NCBI GenBank assembly: GCA_002337145.1 | Contig: DDFK01000001.1 | Span: 1,388,731-1,452,730 of the forward strand | Length of the DNA: 64,000 nt | DNA from: Chitinophagaceae bacterium UBA1930 | GTDB lineage: Bacteria; Bacteroidota; Bacteroidia; Chitinophagales; Chitinophagaceae | Direction of reading: 5' to 3' | In this document: in pieces, positions 26,648-35,800 of the stretch | How the letters are laid out: each line of letters begins with the position of its first letter | Numbering within the stretch: the first letter of the stretch is position 1 | The notes under the pieces: model-generated | Told to the model about the DNA's origin: nothing | Database searches by the model: none | What the model saw: the letters and a program-made list of their open reading frames with translations, nothing else | Program-made: the position numbers and the translations under genes

Positions 26648-29338
26648 CTACCTAATAATCGATACGGTTCCTTTGTATGTCAATGGATTTCCCCTGTAAT
26701 CTATAGCTTCTGCATAAACCACAAAAGTTTCATTGTTCTGTAATTGTCCTTTATACTTGCCATCCCAACCTTCTGATGGATCTGTGGTGGTAAATACCAA
26801 ATTCCCCAACCTGTTATAAATAGAAAAACGGATAAACTGCTTAATGCCAACCGGAAAAACGTGCAGCACATCATTTAGCTTATCTCCATTAGGCGTAAAG
26901 GCAGAGGCAACATATAAAGCCGGTCCGGCATAACGTTTTATGGTAACCTTGCTATCTTTTACGCATCCTTCTTGGGTAACGCTATGCAGATAATAGGTAA
27001 TTGCATTGTTGTATAAAGAAATTGGGTTTTCAATGATATCGCTTGATAACCCTACGTTGGGCTTCCATAGGTATTGCTGATTAGGGTACCCGTTGGCATT
27101 TAGTTGCATAGGTTGATCAAATGCAGCTATGGTATCCCTGCCTGCAAAAGCAATGTTGTCATAAATCCTAAAGGCCCTTGTTATGGTATCCTTACAACCT
27201 GCAGGAGTTGTGCCAATAACAGTAAAGTACAGGTTCTGAACTTTCGGATAGCTGGCTTTAACAATGTCGCTTGCTTTATAGAATCCGTTGCCAAAATCCC
27301 AGGACCAATCATTCACCAGCCTGTTGGTATCTTTTGCAAAATAAAAAATAGGCACGTTTACACAAGAGTCATTAATGGAAAGTTCCATAAAAGGTTTTGT
27401 GTTCACTAAAATAGTTGTGTCCAGCAATAAACTTTTGCACCCAAAATTGCTTTCCACATTTAAGCGTATGTTATTCAATCCAGCGGGCAAAACAAGGTTT
27501 ATGTCTTTCGTTACATAAGTATTTGCACCGTTAATTACCCAGTTCCATTTATTTACCAAATCGTTATTGGCTGTTTGATTGAAATAAGAAGAGTCGCCGA
27601 TCAATACATTTTCATCAGAACAAAGAGGCTTGGTTTTAACAGCAAATGCTGCTTTGGGTCGTTGCTGTACCGTTAGTTTTTTTATCGTTGTGTCGGAGGA
27701 GCATCCGTCAGAAGTTTTAATGATCAGCTTTGCTACAATTGGCGAATCTGAACTGGGTAAGAAATTTGGCGGCTGCTTTATAGCTGAAACAATTCCGTTG
27801 ATGTTCCACCACCAACCATTGATGGTTGAACCATCCAAAGGTTGCGATACATCCGTAAAAACCACTGGTGTCTGTTTTTCGCAAATAGGACTTGTTGATG
27901 TGAACTTTGCTTCTGGTGCCTGCAATACCGTAACCGTTATGTTTTTCCTGGACGTACATTGATTGAAATAGTTTGCAAGCAGGTTTACATAATATGTTTT
28001 AGGTACAGTATAGGTGTGCGAAACTGCAGTGTCCCTATTGGTTATCAAAGAGTCATTGTCGCCAAAATACCAGGAATACTTTATGTTGCTGGAGTTGCTG
28101 GCAATACTGGTAAATGTAAACGTATTGCCTATTAAACATTGCTTAGTATCGTTTACGGCAATTGCAGTGTTTGTAAAATCAACAATATGTACGGTGACTT
28201 TTTTCCTATATCCCTCGCAACCAAAAAGTTGTTTTTGGGAAATATAATATACAGAGCTTCCCACAGTAGCCGTATTGATGATGGGAGGTAATTCTGTACC
28301 TACCGATAAAGTATCATTTTTGTACCAGACTATTACATTGCCACTATCTGCCAATATATTCAAAGTTGCATTTTGCTGATTCTTGCAAAAGTAAAAATCC
28401 GGTGCAGCATTGGCCAATGGCGGTATCGGCAATGGCTTTGCCTGTGCCTGAAATGTATCCCTGCACCCAAAGCCCGGATACGGAATCACATCTACATAAA
28501 AAGTACCCGATGTAACGGGGGCTGGTGTTATGGTCAAATTCTGTGAAGTGCCCAATACGGTTGTAAAAGTTTCATCGTACCAGATATAATGTTGAAACCC
28601 ATAAGGGGCATTCAGCGTTAAGCTATTGGTTTCAATACAATAGGGGGCCGTGGCCAGGATATTGGAGCAGCCGCTACTTACATCCAAATACGAATACCCA
28701 AAATGCCCGCCCAGTGTACAGTCGGCATTCTTAAACTCCAGTCTAACATCCTTGCCTTGAAGCCCCGCAAACTGCAGCGAAACCGGTGTCCAGTTTTTAT
28801 ACAGTACATCTTTTGATTTTGGGGATTGAAAAAAACCCGGCAAAGAGCCATTGGCCACATAATTAAAGGCAGCACAGTTAATGATATTTCCGGTAGCAAC
28901 TTCATACGCCGTAACAAAAAACCGTGGCTGCTTCCACGAATCATGGTTCGGGTCTTCCAAAACAACCGCATAAAAATAAGTGAAAGTGAAGGTATCCAAT
29001 GTTGCCGGCACATTGAATGTGTATGAAATTGCCTCAGCCTCAGCCCCACTGTTTTCATTGCCAAGCTTAACCGAATAATTGCCCCCAAAAGGACATAACA
29101 CGGGAAAGTCGCCATACTTGTCTTTATCCGTCTTGGAAGACATTAACGTATGCCTGTTCGTGATGGGTGCAGATGGATTTAGCCGCATGACATTGATGCC
29201 TGAAGAATCGTAGGTTTTGCCAATAAAGCATTGCCAGCTACTGAAGTCACCCATTTCAAAATCAATATTGGATGGGCATTGGGCAAAACCCTTCAAGGCA
29301 AACAACAATAAAATGGCCGTAAAAAACTTCGTTTTCAT
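26648..29338 (-). CDS. T9SS type B sorting-domain protein (large secreted surface protein)
   Basis: 896 residues with a Sec signal ending in LKGFAQ (about 20). An N-terminal jelly-roll-like segment includes LGNENSGAEAEAISYTF. Several PKD/Ig-like repeats follow (for example IKYSWYFGDNDS and VNDWSWDFGNG). The C-terminal gliding-motility-associated domain carries ASAFTPNGDKLNDVLHVFP, YNRLGNLVFT and a GTVSIIR end. It is predicted to cross the outer membrane by the type IX system and be attached or released there. Probably an adhesin; ligand unknown. Confidence 0.88.
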   Translation of the reverse strand: MKTKFFTAILLLFALKGFAQCPSNIDFEMGDFSSWQCFIGKTYDSSGINVMRLNPSAPITNRHTLMSSKTDKDKYGDFPVLCPFGGNYSVKLGNENSGAEAEAISYTFNVPATLDTFTFTYFYAVVLEDPNHDSWKQPRFFVTAYEVATGNIINCAAFNYVANGSLPGFFQSPKSKDVLYKNWTPVSLQFAGLQGKDVRLEFKNADCTLGGHFGYSYLDVSSGCSNILATAPYCIETNSLTLNAPYGFQHYIWYDETFTTVLGTSQNLTITPAPVTSGTFYVDVIPYPGFGCRDTFQAQAKPLPIPPLANAAPDFYFCKNQQNATLNILADSGNVIVWYKNDTLSVGTELPPIINTATVGSSVYYISQKQLFGCEGYRKKVTVHIVDFTNTAIAVNDTKQCLIGNTFTFTSIASNSSNIKYSWYFGDNDSLITNRDTAVSHTYTVPKTYYVNLLANYFNQCTSRKNITVTVLQAPEAKFTSTSPICEKQTPVVFTDVSQPLDGSTINGWWWNINGIVSAIKQPPNFLPSSDSPIVAKLIIKTSDGCSSDTTIKKLTVQQRPKAAFAVKTKPLCSDENVLIGDSSYFNQTANNDLVNKWNWVINGANTYVTKDINLVLPAGLNNIRLNVESNFGCKSLLLDTTILVNTKPFMELSINDSCVNVPIFYFAKDTNRLVNDWSWDFGNGFYKASDIVKASYPKVQNLYFTVIGTTPAGCKDTITRAFRIYDNIAFAGRDTIAAFDQPMQLNANGYPNQQYLWKPNVGLSSDIIENPISLYNNAITYYLHSVTQEGCVKDSKVTIKRYAGPALYVASAFTPNGDKLNDVLHVFPVGIKQFIRFSIYNRLGNLVFTTTDPSEGWDGKYKGQLQNNETFVVYAEAIDYRGNPLTYKGTVSIIR

Positions 29339-29806
29339 AAGAGCAGGGTTACTATTGCAATATTGTACTAACGGGTCTACTTTTTAATGAATAAAAAGTG
29401 CCACAAGGGTTAAATAAATATTCAGGGTCTGTTTTTATTTTACGATTTAAATATATGTATTTCCTGCAAATAAATAAAAATAAACCCACATATATTAATC
29501 GTGTGTCAAAAAGAAGCAAGTTTTTATACAGGATGCCAATACAACGAAGGGCGACGGGCACCGAGCCTATAGCAGAAGGCAATACTTACTGATTTTGGAA
29601 AAAGACCATGAAACATATGCAACAACACACAACAAATCAGGTTACTGCCCACAAACAGGGCTACCCATATTGGCATTTGTAAACAAGCCGATATATTTGC
29701 CAATCTTGAAAAGGGCTTAAAAGATGCTCCAAGAACAGCAACTTAAACAAAGCATCGCTTCTGTTGCCCAATTGAAATACTAAAGCTTTTCTAAAAGGAA
29801 CTTCAA
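29339..29806. other. 468-bp intergenic region (divergent promoters)
   Basis: The left 250 bp is very AT-rich and holds the promoter side of the T9SS gene. The right part holds the M16 promoter. A short ORF at 29398-29592 has no family features and composition unlike a gene. No RNA gene is recognised. Confidence 0.4.
29670..29699 (+). promoter_or_regulatory. Promoter of the M16 peptidase pair
   Basis: TTG at 29670-29672 (-33 element) and TATATTTG at 29692-29699 (-7 element), separated by 19 nt, which is the normal Bacteroidota layout. The leader to the ATG at 29807 would be about 100 nt. Confidence 0.6.
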
Positions 29807-31045
29807 ATGATACAGTTCAACCGTTTTGTTTTGGATAATGGCTTGCGTGTACTGGTTCACGAAGACCCCAGCACGCCAATGGCCGTAGTGAATGTTTTGT
29901 ACGATGTGGGCTCCAAAGACGAGAACCCGGAGCAAACCGGCTTTGCCCATTTATTTGAACATTTAATGTTTGGCGGCAGCATCAATATTGAAGACTATGA
30001 CGAGCCGCTGCAGCGTGCCGGTGGCGAAAACAATGCCTTTACCACCAACGACCTTACCAACTATTACTGCAGCATGCCCGCAGAAAATATTGAAACGGCT
30101 TTTTGGCTGGAGAGCGACAGGATGCTGAGCCTGGCCTTTAGCGAAAAGAGCCTGGATGTGCAACGCAAAGTGGTTTGCGAAGAGTTCAAAGAGCATTACA
30201 TCAATAAGCCCTATGGCGATATATGGCATAAAATGCGTGAGCTTGCCTATAAAAAGCATCCTTACCGCTGGATGACGATTGGCAAGGAACTGAGCCATGT
30301 GGAAAATGCGAAGATCGAAGATGTAAAAAACTTTTTCTTCAAACATTACCGCCCGGTAAACGCCATTCTGGTGGTTGCCGGCAAGGTGAGTACAGATGAT
30401 GTAAAAAAGCTTGCAGAAAAATGGTTTGGCGATATACCCATGGGCGAAAAATACAACCGTAACCTGCCACAGGAGCCAGAACAGGAAGAAGCAAGGCTGC
30501 TGGAAGTAAAAGCCGACGTGCCACTGGATGCCTTTATGAAAACATGGCATATGGAATCGCGGTTAAGCAAAGGTTACTATGTGGCCGATTTGATTACGGA
30601 AATCCTGGGCGGCGGTGGCTCATCCCGTCTGTACCAATCGCTGATAAAGGAAAAGCAATTGTTCTCCAACCTGGACTGTCACCATTTTGGCACAACAGAC
30701 AACGGCCTGTTGGCAATTGAAGGCAGGCTGGTTAAAGGCGTAAAAATGGAAGATGTGGAAAAGGCCCTGCAGGAAGAAATAGAAAAAATAAAAACGGAAC
30801 TGGTTAACGAGGCCGAACTGCAAAAAGTAAAGAACAAAACAGAAAGCATCATTGCATTTGAAGACATGAGCGTAATGAGCCGTGCCACTAGCCTGGCCAT
30901 GTACGAGATGCTGGGAGATGCCAACCTGATGAACTCCGAACTGGAAAAATACCAGGCAGTAACTGCGGAAGACATACGCAATTACAGCAACAAGATTTTT
31001 GATGAAAAGAACAGTAATACCATTCACTATTACAGTAAAAATTAA
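29807..31045 (+). CDS. M16 family zinc peptidase, catalytic subunit
   Basis: 412 residues. The inverted zinc motif HxxEH is intact at H48-L-F-E51-H52 in GFAHLFEHLMFGG. The C-terminal half keeps LGGGGSSRLYQSLI. Family members act as paired half-chambers on peptides; many Bacteroidota have such adjacent pairs in the periplasm. No signal peptide is visible at the chosen start, so location is uncertain. The stop is 2 nt from the next gene. Confidence 0.9.
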   Translation: MIQFNRFVLDNGLRVLVHEDPSTPMAVVNVLYDVGSKDENPEQTGFAHLFEHLMFGGSINIEDYDEPLQRAGGENNAFTTNDLTNYYCSMPAENIETAFWLESDRMLSLAFSEKSLDVQRKVVCEEFKEHYINKPYGDIWHKMRELAYKKHPYRWMTIGKELSHVENAKIEDVKNFFFKHYRPVNAILVVAGKVSTDDVKKLAEKWFGDIPMGEKYNRNLPQEPEQEEARLLEVKADVPLDAFMKTWHMESRLSKGYYVADLITEILGGGGSSRLYQSLIKEKQLFSNLDCHHFGTTDNGLLAIEGRLVKGVKMEDVEKALQEEIEKIKTELVNEAELQKVKNKTESIIAFEDMSVMSRATSLAMYEMLGDANLMNSELEKYQAVTAEDIRNYSNKIFDEKNSNTIHYYSKN

Positions 31046-31047
31046 GA

Positions 31048-32328
31048 ATGCCAAACAGAACAGAAGCCCCGAAAATATTTGATGCAGTAGAACTGGACCT
31101 GCAACTGAAACCGGTAGAAAAATTTACGCTGGACAATGGCGTGCCTGTATATGCCATTAACGCCGGTGCACAGGAAGTGGTAGTGGTTGAATTTGTTTTT
31201 TTCTCCGGCAACTGGTACGAGGAAAAAAACATTGTGGCGGCAACCACCAATTTCATGTTGAAGAATGGTACAAAAAGCAAATCGGCTTTTGCCATAAGTG
31301 AGCATTTCGATTTTTATGGGGCCTACCTAAACCGCAACTGTTACAACGAAACCGCAACACTTACCCTGCATACCTTAAGCAAGCATTTGCCAAAGCTGTT
31401 GCCAGAAGTGGCCACGCTTTTAACCGATAGCATTTTTCCGGAAGAGGAACTGGCACTATATAAACAGAACCAGAAACAGCGTTTGGAAGTGAACCTGAAA
31501 AAATGCGATTTTGTTGCCAACCGTTTAATTGACGAATACCTTTTTGGGTTTGACCATCCTTATGGCAAATACACCTCTATTAGCGATTACGATGCATTGC
31601 AGCGTGATGAACTGGTAAAGTATTACCAAGAGTTTTACACCAAGGGCAACTGTATGTTGTTTGTTGCAGGCAAGCTGCCAACAGATATACAACAGCAGTT
31701 GAACAATGCGTTTGGAGCCTTGCCATTGAACCAAAATGCAAAACTGCATATTCAACATACGCAAGAGCCTGCTGCTGTAAAAAAGCAACATATTATAAAC
31801 GATGCCAACGGCGTGCAGGGTGCCATCCGTATTGCAAGGCCTTTTCCTAACCGCCACCACCCCGATTTTCAAAAGGTTTCCATACTCAACAATATTTTCG
31901 GTGGCTTTTTCGGCTCAAGACTAATGAGCAATATACGCGAAGACAAAGGCTACACCTATGGCATCCATTCCTATATACAGAACCATATTCACGATACCTG
32001 CTGGATGATTAGTACCGAAGCTGGTAAGGATGTTTGCCAGGCCACCATTGAGGAGACCTATAAGGAAATGGAAATACTTCGCAATGAAATAGTAGATGAA
32101 GAAGAACTGGACCTGGTACGCAATTTTATGATGGGCAGCCTGTTGGGCGATCTGGATGGCCCATTCCAGATTATTGGCCGCTGGAAGAATTATATACTCA
32201 ATAATTTGGACGAGCAATATTTTTACAATGCCATCAATACCATTAAAACAGTTACCGCCGAAGAGTTACAGGCACTTGCGAAAAAATATTTGAACCCCGA
32301 AGCATTTTACGAATTGGTGGTTGTGTAA
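31048..32328 (+). CDS. M16 family peptidase, non-catalytic partner subunit
   Basis: 426 residues, homologous in fold to the previous gene but without HxxEH (the matching region reads TTNFMLKNGTKSKS). It retains the R/Y substrate-binding region GGFFGSRLMSNIREDKGYTYG. This split between a zinc subunit and an R/Y subunit is the known M16B heterodimer design. It starts 2 nt after its partner and ends in a strong terminator. Confidence 0.9.
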   Translation: MPNRTEAPKIFDAVELDLQLKPVEKFTLDNGVPVYAINAGAQEVVVVEFVFFSGNWYEEKNIVAATTNFMLKNGTKSKSAFAISEHFDFYGAYLNRNCYNETATLTLHTLSKHLPKLLPEVATLLTDSIFPEEELALYKQNQKQRLEVNLKKCDFVANRLIDEYLFGFDHPYGKYTSISDYDALQRDELVKYYQEFYTKGNCMLFVAGKLPTDIQQQLNNAFGALPLNQNAKLHIQHTQEPAAVKKQHIINDANGVQGAIRIARPFPNRHHPDFQKVSILNNIFGGFFGSRLMSNIREDKGYTYGIHSYIQNHIHDTCWMISTEAGKDVCQATIEETYKEMEILRNEIVDEEELDLVRNFMMGSLLGDLDGPFQIIGRWKNYILNNLDEQYFYNAINTIKTVTAEELQALAKKYLNPEAFYELVVV

Positions 32329-32370
32329 AATAAGTATGCCACACCCTATAGGATGTGGCATACTTATTTT
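32327..32370 (+). terminator. Terminator of the M16 pair
   Basis: Twenty-base arms AAAATAAGTATGCCACACCC / GGATGTGGCATACTTATTTT with one mismatch, overlapping the stop codon. Confidence 0.85.
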
Positions 32371-32390
32371 GCATACAGTATATTTATTAA

Positions 32391-32398
32391 TAAATTTA
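32391..32398 (+). promoter_or_regulatory. -7 promoter box for the holin-family gene (leaderless spacing)
   Basis: TAAATTTA, one base from TAnnTTTG, ending exactly 4 nt before the ATG at 32403. Confidence 0.45.
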
Positions 32399-32402
32399 GC
32401 CT

Positions 32403-32762
32403 ATGCAAAAGTTCATCACCAAAACATTGATCACCTCTGTTGCAGTATTGATTGCTTCCTACTTATTGTCGGGCATCAATGTGCCAAACGCACAAACGGC
32501 TTTGCTGGTAGCAGTTGTACTGGGCTTACTCAATAGTTTTGTTAAACCCATATTGGTGGTACTCACCATTCCCATCACCTTGTTTACACTGGGCCTGTTT
32601 TTATTGGTCATCAACATTTTGATTGTGGAGTGGGCGGCCGACTTGGTAAAAGGCTTTACCGTAAAAAGCTGGTGGTCGGCATTATGGTTCAGTATTATTG
32701 TTTCTGTTTTTACAACGGTTATAGAGGGTCTTGTAAAATCAAAAACAGAAGGCGAACAATAG
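32403..32762 (+). CDS. Phage-holin-family (4-TM) membrane protein
   Basis: 119 residues with four hydrophobic segments and the short polar motif LLNSFVKPILVVLTIPITLFTLGLF split between helices 2 and 3, typical of the chromosomal Phage_holin_4_2 family. Despite the name, no phage genes are nearby and its cellular role is unknown. Confidence 0.8.
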   Translation: MQKFITKTLITSVAVLIASYLLSGINVPNAQTALLVAVVLGLLNSFVKPILVVLTIPITLFTLGLFLLVINILIVEWAADLVKGFTVKSWWSALWFSIIVSVFTTVIEGLVKSKTEGEQ

Positions 32763-32782
32763 CAACAATCTTTTTGTTACAA

Positions 32783-32826
32783 TCAGTTGGCCCTTTCTTC
32801 AACAGCGTTGGCGTCGCACCCATCGG
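32783..32826 (-). repeat. Dispersed intergenic repeat, copy 3 (inverted)
   Basis: On the minus strand it reads GATGGGTGCGACGCC, and its far end carries GGCCAACTG. Its core GCGTCGCACCCA (32811-32822) is an exact inverted copy of 32927-32938, so copies 3 and 4 face each other about 100 bp apart. Confidence 0.55.
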
Positions 32827-32910
32827 CAATGGCACTTCTTTCAACTTTTATACAAGCGTAGGTTATATACACTAACCATTTCCCATTTGCATATAAAGGC
32901 AAGGCCCCAT

Positions 32911-32968
32911 TATGTTCAACAGTACATGGGTGCGACGCAACTACAGTTGGGCCACAGTGCTGTTGCTG
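32911..32968 (+). repeat. Dispersed intergenic repeat, copy 4
   Basis: ATGTTC..., then TGGGTGCGACGC (32927-32938), then CTACAGTTGGGCC. It matches copy 2 in both blocks and in the preceding ATGTTC. Confidence 0.6.
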
Positions 32969-32979
32969 GCTATATAACA

Positions 32980-33008
32980 AAAGAGAAGGTTTTGGCAACC
33001 TTCTCTTT
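32980..33008 (-). terminator. Terminator of the metH operon
   Basis: AAAGAGAAGGTT / AACCTTCTCTTT, perfect 12-bp arms around a 5-nt loop, 10 nt beyond the metH stop on the minus strand. Confidence 0.75.
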
Positions 33009-33018
33009 CCTGTATCGT

Positions 33019-35736
33019 TTATTCCATATTCGGGCTCAACCACCTTTCCATTACTTCTTTGCTCAAGCCTTTACGTTTGGTATAATTATCAAACTGATCC
33101 TGCTGAATTTTACCAACCCCATAATACTGGCTTTGCGGGTTTGCAAAATACCAACCACAAACACTGCTTGCCGGGTACATGGCCAGGCTTTCGGTAAGTG
33201 TTATACCAGTGGTAGCTGTGGCATTCAGCAGGTCAAACAGTTTGTATTTCTCTGTATGGTCGGGGCAGGCAGGGTAGCCAGGTGCCGGGCGTATGCCTAA
33301 ATATTTTTCATGTATCAGTTCCTCATTGGTCAAATGCTCATCCGTTGCATAGCCCCAATATTCCTTTCTTGTTTTCAAGTGCAGGCATTCGGCAAACGCT
33401 TCGGCAAACCTATCGCCGAGGGCCTGTAGCATAATTTTATTGTAATCATCCAATGCAGCTTCAAATGCTTTTATATGTGGTTCAATGCCATGAATGGTTA
33501 CGGCAAATGCCCCAATAAAATCTTCGTTGTTTACTGTGGCGGGGGCTATAAAATCTGCCAGCGATAGGTTGGGCTGGTCTGCCGCCTTTTTAATTTGCTG
33601 ACGCAGGAACTCCAGGTTGACAGTTGATCCATTATTGTTTACAGTAACGGTATCATCGTTACTGCTTGCCTGCCAAAAGCCAATTGTGCCTTTTGCTGTC
33701 AGCCATTTTTCGACAATGATCCTATCCAACAAAGCATTGGCGTCATTGTACAGTTTGGTGGCTTCCACACCAACAATTTCGTCCGTTAATATTGCCGGAA
33801 AATTGCCGTGCATTTCCCAGGCAATAAAGAAAGGCTTCCAGTCAATAAATGCACGCAGTTCGGCCAGGTCAAAATTGTCAAACAGTTTTGTACCCAGGAA
33901 TGTTGGTTTAACCGGAGCAAAACTGTCCCAATCAATCTTCACTTTGTTTTGTACCGCTTCTGCATAAGGCAGGTACTGCTTTACCGATTTTTTATTGTCA
34001 AATGCCTCTTTCAGTTTCGTGTATTCGGTTTGTGTGTCTTTTAAAAAAGGCTCTTTGGTTTCTTTGTTCAGCAGGGAGCCGGCAACGGTTACACTGCGGC
34101 TTGCATCCAGTACATGCACCACACCATTACCATATTCTGGGGCAATTTTTACGGCCGTGTGCATGCGTGAAGTGGTGGCACCGCCAATAAGCAATGGCTG
34201 TGTCATGTTCCTGCGTTTCATTTCTTTGGCTATATGTACCATTTCGTCCAAAGAAGGGGTAATCAATCCGCTTAGGCCAATAATATCTGCATTTTCTTTT
34301 TGTGCCGCATCCAGTATCTTATCGGTTGGTACCATTACGCCAAGGTCCACAATATCGTAGCCGTTACAACCCAGTACCACGCCTACAATGTTTTTACCAA
34401 TATCATGCACATCGCCTTTTACGGTGGCCAATAAAATCTTGGCAGCACCACTGCCTTCTTCATTTACGGTTCCTGCAGCTAAGTGTGCCTGTCTTATTTT
34501 TTCTTTTTCAGCTTCAATAAAAGGGAAGAGGTAGGCCACACTTTTCTTCATGACCCTTGCACTTTTTACCACTTGTGGCAAAAACATTTTACCAGCACCA
34601 AACAGGTCGCCCACCACGTTCATGCCATCCATCAACGGGCCTTCAATTACTTCCAAAGGGCGATCGTATTTCAGTCGGGCTTCTTCCGTATCGGCATCAA
34701 TATAATCGGTAATGCCGTTTACAAGACTATGTGCCAGGCGGCTTTCAACAGATTCATTACGCCATGCTTCGTCCTTTACTATTTCTTTTCCTTTGGCTTT
34801 AACGGTTTCTGCAAAGGCAATCAGTTTTTCTGTGGCTTCGTTGTTGTCGTTGTTCCTGTTCAGTATCACATCTTCAATCAGCTCCCTTAAAGTGGGTTCA
34901 ATTTCATCATACACTACCAACTGTCCGGCATTTACAATGCCCATGTCCATACCCGCTTTAATGGCATGGTACAGGAAAACGGAGTGCATGGTTTCACGCA
35001 CAAATTCATTGCCCCTAAAAGAGAATGAAAGGTTACTTACGCCGCCACTGATTTTTACCAATGGCATCTTTTGTTTAATGATGCGACATGCTTCTATAAA
35101 GTCAACGCCATAATTGTTGTGTTCTTCCAGGCCTGTTGCAATGGCAAAAATGTTGATGTCGAAAATGATGTCTTGTGGGTCAAAACCAACTTCTTCGGTC
35201 AGTATTTTATAGGCCCTTCCCGAAATTTCCACTTTACGCTGCATCGTATCCGCCTGTCCCTGCTCATCAAAAGCCATTACAATAACGGCAGCACCAAAAT
35301 CTTTACAGATGTACGCCTGCTCAATGAATTTCGCTTCGCCTTCTTTCAGCGAAATGGAGTTTACGATGCAACGGCCCTGTATGCATTTTAACCCGGCCTG
35401 TATAATTTCAAACTTCGAACTGTCTACCATAATGGGTATCTTGGCAATATCCGGTTCGCTTTGCAACAGGTTGATGTAGGTTGTCATTGCCTGTACGCCA
35501 TCCAGCAGGGCATCGTCCATGTTCACGTCCAAAATCTGAGCCCCGTTCTCCACTTGCTGTCTTGCAACAGACAGGGCTTCTTCGTATTGATTGTTCAAGA
35601 TCAACCGGGCAAACTTTTTAGAGCCGGTAACATTGGTCCGTTCTCCAACATTTACAAAATTTGTTTCCGGGCGAACCACCAAAGGTTCCAATCCACTTAG
35701 TCTTAAATATGGTTTTATGGTTGTTGTTTCTGACAT
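33019..35736 (-). CDS. metH: Methionine synthase, folate-, cobalamin- and activation-domain subunit
   Basis: 905 residues corresponding to the C-terminal three quarters of cobalamin-dependent methionine synthase. In order: a pterin-binding methyl-folate barrel (NFVNVGERTNVTGS at about 26), a B12 cap helix domain, a Rossmann B12 domain with DVHDIG (442-447; H444 is the lower cobalt ligand), and an AdoMet-binding reactivation domain (REYWGYATDEHL and GIRPAPGYPACPDH). The homocysteine domain is the separate upstream gene. The intact activation domain indicates a functional, self-reactivating enzyme. Confidence 0.95.
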   Translation of the reverse strand: MSETTTIKPYLRLSGLEPLVVRPETNFVNVGERTNVTGSKKFARLILNNQYEEALSVARQQVENGAQILDVNMDDALLDGVQAMTTYINLLQSEPDIAKIPIMVDSSKFEIIQAGLKCIQGRCIVNSISLKEGEAKFIEQAYICKDFGAAVIVMAFDEQGQADTMQRKVEISGRAYKILTEEVGFDPQDIIFDINIFAIATGLEEHNNYGVDFIEACRIIKQKMPLVKISGGVSNLSFSFRGNEFVRETMHSVFLYHAIKAGMDMGIVNAGQLVVYDEIEPTLRELIEDVILNRNNDNNEATEKLIAFAETVKAKGKEIVKDEAWRNESVESRLAHSLVNGITDYIDADTEEARLKYDRPLEVIEGPLMDGMNVVGDLFGAGKMFLPQVVKSARVMKKSVAYLFPFIEAEKEKIRQAHLAAGTVNEEGSGAAKILLATVKGDVHDIGKNIVGVVLGCNGYDIVDLGVMVPTDKILDAAQKENADIIGLSGLITPSLDEMVHIAKEMKRRNMTQPLLIGGATTSRMHTAVKIAPEYGNGVVHVLDASRSVTVAGSLLNKETKEPFLKDTQTEYTKLKEAFDNKKSVKQYLPYAEAVQNKVKIDWDSFAPVKPTFLGTKLFDNFDLAELRAFIDWKPFFIAWEMHGNFPAILTDEIVGVEATKLYNDANALLDRIIVEKWLTAKGTIGFWQASSNDDTVTVNNNGSTVNLEFLRQQIKKAADQPNLSLADFIAPATVNNEDFIGAFAVTIHGIEPHIKAFEAALDDYNKIMLQALGDRFAEAFAECLHLKTRKEYWGYATDEHLTNEELIHEKYLGIRPAPGYPACPDHTEKYKLFDLLNATATTGITLTESLAMYPASSVCGWYFANPQSQYYGVGKIQQDQFDNYTKRKGLSKEVMERWLSPNME

Positions 35737-35800
35737 TTTAATAACCAGCTTTTGTTAGTAATGGTCTTTGCTATATAGCGTTTAAGATGGTGTTCAGCAG

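Noticed and set aside
29963..30550. 195-codon minus-strand frame inside the first M16 gene
   Set aside because: Antisense to a well-supported zinc peptidase with intact HxxEH; composition is that of a shadow frame.
31048..32328. Second M16 gene as a decayed peptidase
   Set aside because: Loss of HxxEH is normal for the R/Y partner subunit; the frame is full-length and the R/Y region is intact.
32403..32762. Prophage indicated by a holin-family gene
   Set aside because: No lysin, capsid, integrase or other phage gene nearby; this family is common on bacterial chromosomes.
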